Shown piece after piece: positions 7,764-16,104 of a stretch of 64,000 bases of DNA (the first letter of the stretch is position 1; the number at the start of each line of letters is the position of its first letter). The DNA is taken from contig OY282460.1 of the NCBI GenBank assembly GCA_958296295.1, positions 3,642,291 through 3,706,290 on the forward strand, in the 5' to 3' direction. Both the position numbers and the translations under genes were made by a program. This DNA comes from an uncultured Pseudomonadales bacterium. GTDB taxonomy: Bacteria > Pseudomonadota > Gammaproteobacteria > Pseudomonadales > Azotimanducaceae. The notes under the pieces are model-generated. The model saw only the letters and a list, made by a program, of their open reading frames with translations, had not been told where the DNA came from and searched no databases.

Positions 7764-9165
7764 TCAGCTTGTCAGCAAGTCCTTTTGCATGACATTGCCG
7801 GTGTAGGGATCGGCGAGCGGCGGAAGCCTCGGCTCCCGGTCGTCGAAGTGGTCGGCGATGCTCCACAGCTGCGCCTTCGGGTAGCGTTTCGCGCCCATCT
7901 GGAAGAAGCCGGCGCCGGACGTCTCCGCCTTCGCGTTCCTGGACGTCACCTTGTCAAGCGTGATGTAGACGCCCAAGGCGGCTTTCTCGCGATGGATCGT
8001 ATGGAGGAAGTCCCGCAGTTGGCTTAGGCCGAACTTGCCGCCTTTGACTTGGGCAAGCACCAGGCCGTGGCCGTTGGTGGCCTCATACACGCGCCCGCGG
8101 CCGTCGACGCCGCCATCGCCCACCTGTTTGCTGTTGGGCGCTATGCCCGGTATCCGCGAGACGGCCCACTTCTCGAACTCGAACGGTGCGTTCGTCGCCA
8201 TCGTCCGCGCCGTCTCGACGTCCACGGGAACACCGTGAACGGGAATCCGGTTGTCCTGTAGCCGCCGGTTCTTCACAAGGTCTATGGCGAACGGCGAGAT
8301 GTCTATGCCCACCCAACGGCGGTTTAAGCGGCTGGCCGCGTCGATCGTCGTTCCGCATCCGCAGAACGGATCAAGCACCAGATCGCCTTCGAGACTGCTC
8401 GCCTCAACGATGCGTTCAAGCAACGCGGTCGGCTTCTGCGTCGGATAGCCCAAACGCTCTTTCGCCATCGTGTTCAAAGAAGGCATGGTTATCACGTCGT
8501 CTGGCGTTTTGCCTTTGGGCATCGGCTTGCCCGCTTGGCCGCCTCTGCTGTAGCGCCAAGCGGTCATGCCACTCGTGAAAGGCACCGCCACCGCGTCACG
8601 GTTGAAGCGCGGCCGCGTGTTTTCCGCCGCGGAGTACCACAGCAGCACGTCGTGTGAACTGGCCCACTTCAATCTGCCCCTGGACGCGTTCGCGTAGTGC
8701 CAGATCAGCTCCGTGTTGAACGCTTTTTTTTCCGAACACTGCGTCCATTACAACCTTGAGGTAATGGGACGCCGTGGGGTCGCAATGGAGGTAGACGCTG
8801 CCTGTGTCCTTGAGAACGCGCCTTATCTCGACAAGACGTTCCGCCATGTACGACAAGTAGGCGACCATTCCGCAGTCGCCGAGGGCGATGTGGAGTCCCG
8901 TGATCGCGTCGTGGGCGCGGTGCGCCGTGGCCCGTTGGATGGCGTCCACCCGTTCGGCGGCGTTGTCGTCCCAGCGCCAAGTGTCCTCGAACGCCATGAC
9001 CTGCGCGAGACTCTCACTGCCCCGGCGGTTGCCGAACAGGATGTTGTAGTTCGTCTTGCTGTTGAACGGCGGGTCGAGATAGCAAAGATCGACGACGCCG
9101 TCCGGCCACTCCCGCAAGACGTCGAGGCAGTCGCCGTAGTAGAGGCTGTTCGGTTCCACGACCAC
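7764..9165 (-). pseudogene. DNA methyltransferase fused to Mrr-like endonuclease domain, frameshifted at an A8 tract
   Basis: Two overlapping frames make one protein. The first (from about GTG 9165) has NSLYYGDCLDVLREWPDG and the catalytic DPPF at about residue 31, then CDPTASHYLKVVMDAVFGKK. At an eight-A run (8724-8731 on the plus strand as T8) the frame must change by one base to continue AFNTELIWHYANASRGRLKW, GYPTQKPTALLERIVEASS and the SAM-binding DPFCGCGTT. The DPPF-before-FxGxG order is that of beta-class N6-adenine/N4-cytosine methyltransferases. The last 120 residues carry GDGGVDGRGRVYEA and VLAQVKGGKFG, an Mrr-like PD-(D/E)xK pattern (GVD ... QxK). Seven A residues would give one intact ORF of about 466 residues. 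It may be a true mutation, a phase-variable tract, transcriptional slippage or a sequencing error. Confidence 0.85.
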
Positions 9166-9194
9166 GGATTTAGCCCGTGGGTGAACGCCGGCGG

Positions 9195-10118
9195 TCAGAA
9201 CAGTTTGCGCTTCTTCTTTTTCTTCTTCTTGCGGCCCTTGTCGTCTACGACCTCGTTGGTGATGCGGGCGAGCATTCCGTCCGCGAAGCCGCCGCCTTCG
9301 ATGACGGCCGCCTTGGAGAACCGGCTTTGAACACTGGTCACCCGCAGTTTGCCAACCAGCGTCTCCTCCCTGCCGAGCTCCTCGCCGGTGTCTGGATCGA
9401 TGAACGCCTCGCCTTGGCTGAACACGTCCAGCACATCGTCTTCGCCTAGAAGCGCCTCGCCGTAGCTGAGCATGACTTCGCCGTTGTCCTGGACGCGGAC
9501 GACCTTGATGGGGAAGATGTTGGATACCACAAGGGCGGTGACGCCTCTTGCGGTGACGCGCATGACCTCGCCAAGCGCCGCGCTCGAGTCGGACTCGCCT
9601 CCCGACGCCACGCCCTCGATGGCGAACGCGCCGCCGGTGCGCACCTCCTTGCTGATGGTCTCGGCGAAGCCTATGGAACCCGTGTGGGCGTCGATGACGC
9701 GCACGTCCACGGCCATGCGGGCCGTTTCGGACGCCCCGCCGAACTTGCCGAACTGGGCCGCTTGCTCCTTCGTGCCGTATTCCGTGATCGCGCCCAAGAG
9801 GATGTAGTCGACTCCCTCGACGCTCACGCCGGTTGGGAATCCCCCTTCGTTCATGGTCTGGATGCCCTGCTCTTGCGCGATTTCGCCAAGCCGGTCTCGT
9901 TCGACAACGTCGAACTTGTTGGTCTTGACAAGAGCGGTGGTGATCATGTCCACGAACGCGCGGGTGTCTTCCCGCGGTTCGCGCCCGTAAGCGCGCAGGC
10001 GCTTGTTGGATTCCGAGTCCATGGCCCGGTACTCGACGCCCCCAACGCCTATGGTGGCCTTTTGGCCGAACGCCGCGGCCGCGAACGCCGTCGCCAGCAG
10101 AATGGCGCATGCCTTCAT
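9195..10118 (-). CDS. Secreted CsgG/HfaB-like protein (transposon passenger)
   Basis: A 307-residue protein from ATG 10118, preceded by GGAGA; the longer open frame upstream is not credible. The N-terminus MKACAILLATAFAAAAFGQK is a Sec signal peptide without a lipobox Cys. The mature part matches the CsgG layout: FVDMITTALVKTNKFDVVERDRL near residues 55-75, GVDYILLGAITEYG, the MAVDVRVIDAHTGSI strand pair, and GEVMRVTARGVTALVVSNIFP. A second beta-rich domain follows (VFSQGEAFIDPDTGEELG; VGKLRVTSVQSRFSKAAVI). The tail is poly-Lys (GRKKKKKKKRKLF). CsgG forms the curli secretion pore in the outer membrane, but this family also has soluble or penicillin-binding-protein-activator-like members. Why a transposon carries it is unknown. 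The family call is from fold-level motifs. Confidence 0.7.
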   Translation of the reverse strand: MKACAILLATAFAAAAFGQKATIGVGGVEYRAMDSESNKRLRAYGREPREDTRAFVDMITTALVKTNKFDVVERDRLGEIAQEQGIQTMNEGGFPTGVSVEGVDYILLGAITEYGTKEQAAQFGKFGGASETARMAVDVRVIDAHTGSIGFAETISKEVRTGGAFAIEGVASGGESDSSAALGEVMRVTARGVTALVVSNIFPIKVVRVQDNGEVMLSYGEALLGEDDVLDVFSQGEAFIDPDTGEELGREETLVGKLRVTSVQSRFSKAAVIEGGGFADGMLARITNEVVDDKGRKKKKKKKRKLF

Positions 10119-10545
10119 GGTGGTTTCTCCGATCTGTGCTTCGCATCCGGCGACTGGCGCCGGGCCGTTGCACAAATCACGCAGACGGAAGTCGCGAGGA
10201 TTCCCGCCTGTTCGCCCGGAGGTGCCGATAGCTAACCGACTCCCCACGTCGAGGGCTGTTGTATTCGACGGGCAACCCGGCTTGCGGGGTCCGTCTACTG
10301 ATTTGTGCGCCACTCATCTTACAGTTCAGCGCGTTCAAGTCAAGGCGCATTGGGGCGACGCCGGCGTTTGGCGTTCGTCGCCCGCCGGGAGACGCAATAG
10401 CATGCAAGTCAAGGCGTCGTCGGGCACATCCCGCCATGCAGTCACTGGCCGCTTGGCTAGCATGGGGAGCGCCTCAAAGTGGACAATCGGGCGGCGCCAT
10501 GACAGGCTTGCCATCCTTGCTCAGCTAAATCAAAAGGAGGCCCGG
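10119..10545. promoter_or_regulatory. Divergent intergenic region between CsgG-like gene and small plus-strand ORF
   Basis: About 427 bp with no supportable gene; it must hold the promoters for the two divergent transcripts. A 12-bp direct repeat CAAGTCAAGGCG occurs at 10336-10347 and 10405-10416. No convincing -35/-10 pair or hairpin was found by eye. Confidence 0.4.
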
Positions 10546-10806
10546 ATGGGTGTTACAGGACAAGGAGTCAAAGTGTCGTTAACGGAGCCGATCGATCTGA
10601 CCAAAACGCCCATGGCGATGGCGGGGTACGTCAGAGAAGCCAACGGCGAAATGTCCTTCTACCCGGAGAAGATGGTGGAGAACATTGGCCAGGCCATTTT
10701 GAGTGTGGAGCGGTCCCAAGCGGAGTTTCAAGAGAGAGTCATCGCCCGTCTTGACGCGATAGAACGCGCGATGAAGGGCGTTGGCGGCGTGAAGGCGACG
10801 GAATAG
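10546..10806 (+). CDS. Small hypothetical protein (transposon passenger)
   Basis: An 86-residue protein beginning MGVTGQGVKVSLTEPIDLTK, with a strong ribosome-binding site (AAAGGAGG, 5 bases before ATG 10546). The C-terminal half (MVENIGQAILSVERSQAEFQ then ERVIARLDAIERAMKG) looks like an amphipathic helix or short coiled coil. It is the only plus-strand passenger and its stop abuts the stop of the transposase gene (convergent). No family recognised. The good ribosome site and codon use argue that it is real. Confidence 0.65.
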   Translation: MGVTGQGVKVSLTEPIDLTKTPMAMAGYVREANGEMSFYPEKMVENIGQAILSVERSQAEFQERVIARLDAIERAMKGVGGVKATE

Positions 10807-11790
10807 TCAACGGCCCAAGGCCAACGCCCGCGCGTGGCTTGAAAGCCCTTCTGGGTGGGGCGCCTTCAACGCCTTGTATGTGAGCCTCTTGCCGACCATG
10901 CATGCGACCATGTGGCGCATCTGGTCGATGGTGTCGAGGTCCCGGATGTTGTTCCTTCCCGCGAACTCGTTGGCGTACCGGTGCAGATGCTTGGGTGAGA
11001 GCTTGTGGAAGACGCCGATGTGGGCGCGCTTCAAAGTGGCCCAAAAGGACTCGATGCCGTTGGTGTGGGCGTTCCCCCTGACGTACTCGCCCGCCGAATG
11101 CCTGACCACCTCGTGGCGGCGGTTGACGCCTTGGTAGGCCCTGGCGTCGTCCGTGTAGACGGTGGCGTTCTCTTTGGTGCGATCTTCCGCGATGCCGTGC
11201 AAGGCGGGCTGGGCCACCGATGTGGCCACTTCGGCGTGGACGTTGCCGGAGGCCCTTTCCCTGACGCCGACAATGGCCGTCTTGCCCACGGTTCCGCGGC
11301 CGGCGTTGAGCTTCTTGGCCTCGTGCTTGTTCCTCTCTTTGCCGCCGAAATACGCCTCGTCCATCTCGGCGTCGCCGAACGCGCCCTGCTCCTCGTATGC
11401 TTCGCGGATGCGGTGGGCCAGGAACCACGCGGACTTCTGGGTGATTCCGAGTTCGCGGTGAAGGCGCATGCTTGAAACGCCTTTCAGTGACGTGGCTTGA
11501 AGATAGATGGCGACGGCCCAGTCGTGAAAGGGGATCTTGGATCGCTCCATCGGCGTGCCGGTGCGCACCGAGAAGTAGGCGCGGCAATCGCGGCACCAGT
11601 AGGGCATGGGCTTGCGCGTGGGGCGCTCTTTGGTGTCCGTCGAGGCGCACCGCGGGCAGTAGCGGCCCGTCTCGCCCCAGGCGACATCCTCGAACCACCT
11701 CTCGGCGGTCGGGGCGTCGGGGAACATGGCCATCAGATCGCGGCTTGTGACTCCTTGCCTGCGATGTCGGCCGGGAGCGTTGGCGGCCAT
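10807..11790 (-). CDS. IS1595-family (ISXO2-like) transposase
   Basis: A 327-residue DDE transposase. A zinc ribbon lies at residues 44-69 (YCPRC ... YWCRDC), a helix-turn-helix follows (LKGVSSMRLHRELGITQKSA), and the catalytic core shows AEMDEAYFGG (Asp144), VYTDDARAYQG (Asp214) and HTNGIESFWATLKR (Glu247). The block HKLSPKHLHRYANEFAGRNN is diagnostic of ISXO2-like IS1595 transposases. It looks complete and lies 52 bp inside the right terminal repeat. It acts by cutting and joining at the 21-bp ends described above. No lesions seen, so the element may still be mobile. Confidence 0.95.
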   Translation of the reverse strand: MAANAPGRHRRQGVTSRDLMAMFPDAPTAERWFEDVAWGETGRYCPRCASTDTKERPTRKPMPYWCRDCRAYFSVRTGTPMERSKIPFHDWAVAIYLQATSLKGVSSMRLHRELGITQKSAWFLAHRIREAYEEQGAFGDAEMDEAYFGGKERNKHEAKKLNAGRGTVGKTAIVGVRERASGNVHAEVATSVAQPALHGIAEDRTKENATVYTDDARAYQGVNRRHEVVRHSAGEYVRGNAHTNGIESFWATLKRAHIGVFHKLSPKHLHRYANEFAGRNNIRDLDTIDQMRHMVACMVGKRLTYKALKAPHPEGLSSHARALALGR

Positions 11791-11841
11791 GGGAAAACGC
11801 CTCTTGAATCAACAAGAAGCATCGTACCAAACATGGCGTTT

Positions 11842-11862
11842 GTAGTCAAGTATATAATTCCC
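11842..11862. repeat. Right terminal inverted repeat of the IS1595-family element
   Basis: A 21-bp perfect inverted match to 7271-7291. Read outward (plus strand) it contains TATAAT at 11853-11858. Confidence 0.95.
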
Positions 11863-11870
11863 ATCGGAAT
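11863..11870. repeat. Target-site duplication, right copy
   Basis: ATCGGAAT, identical to 7263-7270 and directly abutting the right terminal repeat. Confidence 0.95.
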
Positions 11871-12720
11871 CCTGGTCGCGGCGCACGAAGACCGCGATGG
11901 CCGGCCTGCCGGCCACCATCAGATGGGGTTGATTCACCAACGTCCGGCGTTCGACTTTGGCGATGTCGCCCAAGGGCACCAAGGCGCCGGAAGCCGTTGC
12001 CACCGGCAGTTCCTCGAACTCCGCGGCGCCGCGGCGCTGGTCCAAGCTCCGCAACTGCCGGGCGAGCGCGCCTGTCCCGATGGTGCCGCCGGGCGCGTCC
12101 GTGGACAGCGCCGCGAGTTGCGAGCCGAGTTCGCCGAAGGTGAGGCCCAGCTCGAACAGCGTGCGGCTGTCCACTTGGATGGCCACTTCCTGCCGCGGCA
12201 GGCCGGCGAACTCCACTACGTCTATGCCGCGGCCGAGCAGTTGGTTCTCCATCTGCCGCGCCAGCGGAACCAGTTCATCCAAGCTGCCGCCGCCGGTGAT
12301 CAACACCGCCGCCACCAAATCGTGCTGGCGCAACGAATACACGGCGGGCGGTTCGATCTCGTCGGGAAAACTGCGGATTTGCGAGACGCCCTGCTTGATG
12401 CGATCCACCGCGTCCCGGATGTCCGCTTCGGGTTCGATCTCCACCTGCACGAACGTGGAAGTGTCGCGGGTGACGCTCCACACGGACTTCACGTCCGCAA
12501 TCGTCTTCAGACGCTGCTCCAAGGGCGTCGTGACCAGCTTCTCCATGTCCTCGGCGCTGGCACCGCGCCAGCTGATCTGGGCGTTCACATAGGGGCGTGG
12601 CTGATTGGGATTCAACTGCACGGTGAGCCGCGAGATGGCCCAAACGCCGGCCAGCACCATCAGCACCATGCCGAGGTTGGCGGCCAAGCGATGTTCGACG
12701 AAGGTGCGGATCAGCTTCAT
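11863..12720 (-). pseudogene. RND efflux pump, 5' part (gene split by transposon)
   Basis: The first 286 codons of the pump. The start ATG 12720 gives MKLIRTFVEHRLAANLGMVL, the first membrane helix, then VQLNPNQPRPYVNAQISWRG and EDMEKLVTTPLEQRLKTIAD, the typical porter-domain opening of RND permeases. The frame reaches FVRRDQDSD at the insertion point and continues in the 3' part at 7270. Translation now runs into the transposon and adds a short foreign tail. No gene lies upstream within the operon; 12721-12946 separates it from the oxidase genes. Confidence 0.92.
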
Positions 12721-12946
12721 GTCGGCAAGCGGAGGGCTTCGGCGCAATACCTAGCATCATCCGTGCCACAGTGTCAAGCTATTGATTACGCTATTCTTTC
12801 AACGTGTAAGCCATGTTCCTACGCTCTTTCGCTTGGTCAACCGGACTACGGATTGGCGGATTCTGCCGCGCGGCAGCGCGAAAGAGCGCGACTTGCGGAG
12901 CGGGACTCCCCGCCCGAAGGGCTTTGGAGGTGCCGATGTCCCCCTT

Positions 12947-13831
12947 TCAGGAGGATTCGCTTCGCGTCAGCCACGCGACGAGCAGCCGGATTTGCGAATC
13001 GTCCAGCCGCTCGCCGAACGCCGGCATTTCGCCGCCGCGCCCGTCGCGGATGGATTCCACCAGCGCTTCGCCGTCGCCGTAGAGGGAAATGTCGTTCGCC
13101 AAACTCGGCGCGCCGAGCAGCGGCTGACCAGCCCCGTCCGCGCCGTGGCAAGCCACGCAGAACTGTTCGTAGCGCGTCTTGCCGGGGTGCTCGGCGGGAA
13201 CCCCGTTGGGCAATTCCCGCACATAGTCCGTCACCGCGGCCACGCCGTCTTGGCCGAGCACAGCGCCCCAGCCCACCATCACCGCCACGCGTCCTTCGCG
13301 GATGGTCCTCTCGATGGCCGCGGCATCGCCGCCCCATTGCCACTCGGCGTCGGTGAGGTTGGGAAAGAGGTTGGCTTGGCCGCCGGCGTCCGCGCCGTGG
13401 CAGGCGGCGCAATGGCGGCCAAACAGTCCGCCCGCCGCGGCCATCAACTTCGGATCGGCTTGCAGCTCGTCGAGCGGCGCGGCGGCGATTGCGGCGCGGG
13501 CTTCGGCGAACTCCGTGTTCCAGGCGGCTTGGCTGGCGGCGAGCCTTCCGCCTTCCGTCCACCGCAGCGCCCCCGCGTAGCTGCCAAGGCCGGGATAGAG
13601 CATCAGGTAGATCGCGGAGAAGACGAGCGCCGCCAGCGTCATCCAGAACCACCACATGGGTGCGGGATGGGCGCCCTCTCGCAGGTCGCCGTCCCACACC
13701 GGGCCTTCGTCCTCACCGCCGCCTTGGTTGCCGCCGCCCCCGAAATAGAGACTGAACACGAACCACGCGAGGCCGACGACGCTCAGCACGGTGAGCGTCA
13801 GCACCCAGCCACCCCAGAATCCGGCCGGCAC
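12947..13831 (-). CDS. ccoP: cbb3-type cytochrome c oxidase subunit III (dihaem cytochrome c)
   Basis: A 294-residue membrane-anchored dihaem cytochrome c. Two N-terminal membrane helices (WVLTLTVLSVVGLAWFVFSL and WWFWMTLAALVFSAIYLML) precede two cytochrome c domains with haem motifs CAACH (about residue 138) and CVACH (about residue 224). The helix linker with PMWW and the W/LQADPKL segment fit the CcoP family. It passes electrons from soluble cytochromes to CcoN. It is the last gene of a tight ccoNOQP operon (2-bp gap to ccoQ). Regulators and the assembly genes ccoGHIS are not in the window. Confidence 0.95.
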   Translation of the reverse strand: MPAGFWGGWVLTLTVLSVVGLAWFVFSLYFGGGGNQGGGEDEGPVWDGDLREGAHPAPMWWFWMTLAALVFSAIYLMLYPGLGSYAGALRWTEGGRLAASQAAWNTEFAEARAAIAAAPLDELQADPKLMAAAGGLFGRHCAACHGADAGGQANLFPNLTDAEWQWGGDAAAIERTIREGRVAVMVGWGAVLGQDGVAAVTDYVRELPNGVPAEHPGKTRYEQFCVACHGADGAGQPLLGAPSLANDISLYGDGEALVESIRDGRGGEMPAFGERLDDSQIRLLVAWLTRSESS

Positions 13832-13833
13832 GG

Positions 13834-14004
13834 CTAATCCTCCTCTTCCGCCGTCGCGGGGTCGATGGGAGGCGCTTCATCGTCCAAAGGAATGCGGCCG
13901 GCACGGTCCACGGCGCTGTCCGGCGACCGCCAGAACACCCACACGGCTACCGTCGCGATGAACAGCATCACCAGCATGTCGCCGGCGAACAGGAACCACG
14001 TCAT
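13834..14004 (-). CDS. ccoQ: cbb3-type oxidase subunit CcoQ/FixQ
   Basis: A 56-residue protein, MTWFLFAGDMLVMLFIATVA followed by VWVFWRSPDSAVDRAGRIPL and an acidic tail ending ATAEEED. One membrane helix with a WVFW boundary and a hydrophilic acidic C-terminus is the CcoQ pattern; the family stabilises the oxidase core. ATG 14004 overlaps the ccoO stop in an ATGA junction. Identity rests on position and shape, as is usual for this short subunit. Confidence 0.88.
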   Translation of the reverse strand: MTWFLFAGDMLVMLFIATVAVWVFWRSPDSAVDRAGRIPLDDEAPPIDPATAEEED

Positions 14005-14636
14005 GGCGCTTGGTTCCCTTCGTCCGGCGGCGGTGGTCGGCCGAGAACCTGCATGTAGGCGACCACGGCGTCCAGTTCCGTCTTTCCTTGCAAAGCCGCC
14101 GGCGCCGCGGCGATCTCGGCGTCCGTGTACGGGTGGCCCAGCCGCCGCAGGATGCGCATTTTGCGTGCGATGTCGCCGGCGTCGGCCGGGGCGTCCGCCA
14201 GCCACGGATAGCCCGGCATGATGGACTTCGGCACCACGGCGCGGGGCGAGACGAGATGCAGGCGATGCCAGGCGTCCGTGTACTTGCCGCCGATCCGGTG
14301 CAAATCCGGCCCGGTGCGTTTGGAACCCCAAAGAAACGGCCGGTCGTAGGCGGATTCGCCGGCGCGCGAGTACGGCCCGTACCGCCTCACCTCCGCGAGC
14401 AGCGGGCGAACCTGCTGCGAGTGGCAGTTGCCGCAACCTTCGCGGATGTAGATGTCGCGGCCCACCAATTCCAACGCGCCGTAGGGCTCGGTGTGCGCCG
14501 TGGGCGTCACAAGCGAATCCTGAAACACGCTCGGCAGCACCTGCACCAGCCCGCCGATGGCGGAGACGAACAGGATGCCGAAGATGAGCAAGCCGGCGTT
14601 GCTCTCCAGCTTCTTGTGCAACTCCACCGCGTTCAT
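14001..14636 (-). CDS. ccoO: cbb3-type cytochrome c oxidase subunit II (monohaem cytochrome c)
   Basis: A 211-residue protein from ATG 14636. One N-terminal anchor (AGLLIFGILFVSAIGGLVQV) is followed by the family signature GRDIYIREGCGNCHSQQVRP with the single CGNCH haem site, and later GPDLHRIGGKYTDAWHRLHL and SIMPGYPWL, where Met is the likely second haem ligand. The start overlaps the ccoN stop (ATGA), so translation is coupled. The longer open frame upstream lies in ccoN and is ignored. Confidence 0.95.
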   Translation of the reverse strand: MNAVELHKKLESNAGLLIFGILFVSAIGGLVQVLPSVFQDSLVTPTAHTEPYGALELVGRDIYIREGCGNCHSQQVRPLLAEVRRYGPYSRAGESAYDRPFLWGSKRTGPDLHRIGGKYTDAWHRLHLVSPRAVVPKSIMPGYPWLADAPADAGDIARKMRILRRLGHPYTDAEIAAAPAALQGKTELDAVVAYMQVLGRPPPPDEGNQAP

Positions 14637-16099
14637 GGCGGGTGGACCACCGCGGTGGGACGCCCCTGCACAGTGCGCCACAAATTCCAAGCCATCAACA
14701 CCGCGCCAACGAGGAACACGACGCCGGCGAGAAGCCGCAACGCGTAGTAAGGCGCCATGCTCGCCATGATGTCGCGGAAGCCGAAGCGGACGTCGCCGAT
14801 GTGGTCAAGGGCCAGCCACAGCACGCCCTGCGACACGCCGGCGCCCCACATGGCGAGCACATAGAGCATCGTGCCGGCCAGCGCCAGCCAGAAATGCACG
14901 TTGGCAAGGCGCACGCTGTGCAGCGCGCCGCCGACCAGCCGCGGCACCAGGAAGTAGAACGTGCCGAACGTGATCAACGCATTCCAGCCGAGCGCGCCGG
15001 AATGCACGTGGCCCACGGTCCAATCCGTGAAGTGGCTGACGACGTTCACGCTCTTGATGGACATCATCGGCCCCTCGAAGGTGGCGAGGCCGTAGAACGC
15101 CAGCGCCAGCACGATGAACTTCAGCGCTGGATCGGTCCGCAACTTCCGCCAGGCCCCGGCCACCGTCATCACGCCGTTGATCATCGTCGCCCAGGAAGGC
15201 GCGAGCAGCACCAGGCTCATCACCATGCCGAGCGACTGCACCCAGGCGGGAATGGCGTTGTAGTGCAAATGGTGCGGGCCGGCCCAGATGTAGCTGTAGG
15301 TGAACGCCCAGAACGCCACGATGGACAGGCGGTAGCTCCAGATGGGCCGCCCGGCGTGCTTGGGCAGGAAGTAGTAGAGCATTCCCAAGAAGCCGCCGGT
15401 GAGCAGAAAGCCGACGGCGTTGTGCCCGTACCACCACTGCACGATGGCGTCCTGCGCCCCGGCGAACAGCGAGTAGGACTTGCCCCAACCCACCGGCAGC
15501 GCCAGGCTGTTGACGATGTGCAGCATGGCGATGACGATGATCAAGCCGCCGTAGAACCAGTTGGAGACGTAGATGGGGCGGATGCGCCGCCGCCCGATGG
15601 TGCCGAAGAACACCACCCCGAAACACACCCACACCACCGCGATGGCGATGTCGAACGGCCATTCCAGTTCGGCGTATTCCTTGCCAGCGTTCCACCCCGC
15701 AAGCAGGGACGCGCCGCCGGCCAAGACGCCGAGCTGCCAGCCGATGGCGCAGAACCATGCCAGGCCCGGCGCGAAGAGGCGCACATGGCAGGTGCGCTGC
15801 ACGCTGTACAAGGCGGTGCCCATCAGCGCGGACACGCCGAAGCCGAAGATGACGCCGTTGGTGTGCAGATTGCGCAGCCGTCCGTAGGAGAGCCACGGTT
15901 GCCCGAAATCCAGCCCCGGCCAAACCAGCTCGGCGGCTATCCACACCCCCGCCGCCATGCCGGCCAGCGCCCAAGCCACGGCGCACGCCGTGAGGAAGCG
16001 CACCACCGGATCGCTGTAGGACGCCAACGCCGCCGCGGTGGCGGTGGCCCCGGCGTTGGGTGGCGAGGCCCCCTCCGCTGCCGCTTGGGCTTGCGACAT
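14633..16099 (-). CDS. ccoN: cbb3-type cytochrome c oxidase subunit I
   Basis: A 488-residue multi-helix protein that reduces oxygen and pumps protons. Haem and copper ligands are visible: RNLHTNGVIFGFG (low-spin haem His), WWYGHNAVGFLLTGG (copper His plus the Tyr region), WAGPHHLHYNAIP (two more copper His) and DWTVGHVHSGALGWN (haem ligands). The true start is ATG 16099 (MSQAQAAAEGASPP); the open frame extends much further upstream only as antisense of the Yip1 gene. It follows that gene by 5 bp, so the two are probably one transcript. About 480 residues is normal for the family. Confidence 0.95.
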   Translation of the reverse strand: MSQAQAAAEGASPPNAGATATAAALASYSDPVVRFLTACAVAWALAGMAAGVWIAAELVWPGLDFGQPWLSYGRLRNLHTNGVIFGFGVSALMGTALYSVQRTCHVRLFAPGLAWFCAIGWQLGVLAGGASLLAGWNAGKEYAELEWPFDIAIAVVWVCFGVVFFGTIGRRRIRPIYVSNWFYGGLIIVIAMLHIVNSLALPVGWGKSYSLFAGAQDAIVQWWYGHNAVGFLLTGGFLGMLYYFLPKHAGRPIWSYRLSIVAFWAFTYSYIWAGPHHLHYNAIPAWVQSLGMVMSLVLLAPSWATMINGVMTVAGAWRKLRTDPALKFIVLALAFYGLATFEGPMMSIKSVNVVSHFTDWTVGHVHSGALGWNALITFGTFYFLVPRLVGGALHSVRLANVHFWLALAGTMLYVLAMWGAGVSQGVLWLALDHIGDVRFGFRDIMASMAPYYALRLLAGVVFLVGAVLMAWNLWRTVQGRPTAVVHPP

Positions 16100-16104
16100 T
16101 CCGC

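Larger units (their letters stand above)
7271..11862 (-). mobile_element. IS1595-family cargo transposon (4,592 bp) with restriction-modification and CsgG-like passengers
   Basis: The ends are 21-bp perfect inverted repeats beginning GGGAATTATATACTTGACTA (7271-7291 and 11842-11862), flanked by an exact 8-bp duplication ATCGGAAT. The insertion interrupts an RND pump gene, and removing the element plus one duplication copy restores its reading frame at the join. Inside, from right to left: a transposase (10807-11790, minus), a small ORF (10546-10806, plus), a secreted CsgG-like protein (9195-10118), a methyltransferase-endonuclease (7764-9165) and two small ORFs (7487-7726, 7288-7443). IS1595 relatives with passenger genes are known (ISfinder calls them transporter IS). 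The perfect ends suggest a recent insertion; the frameshift in the methyltransferase is the only visible lesion. Confidence 0.95.

Noticed and set aside
8715..8740. Programmed -1 frameshifting at AAAAAAAAG in the methyltransferase gene
   Set aside because: A -1 shift gives the wrong frame. A +1 shift or loss of one A is needed, so dnaX-like -1 signalling does not explain it.
7271..11862. Two separate IS elements bracketing cargo (composite transposon)
   Set aside because: There is only one transposase gene and one pair of ends with a single target duplication.
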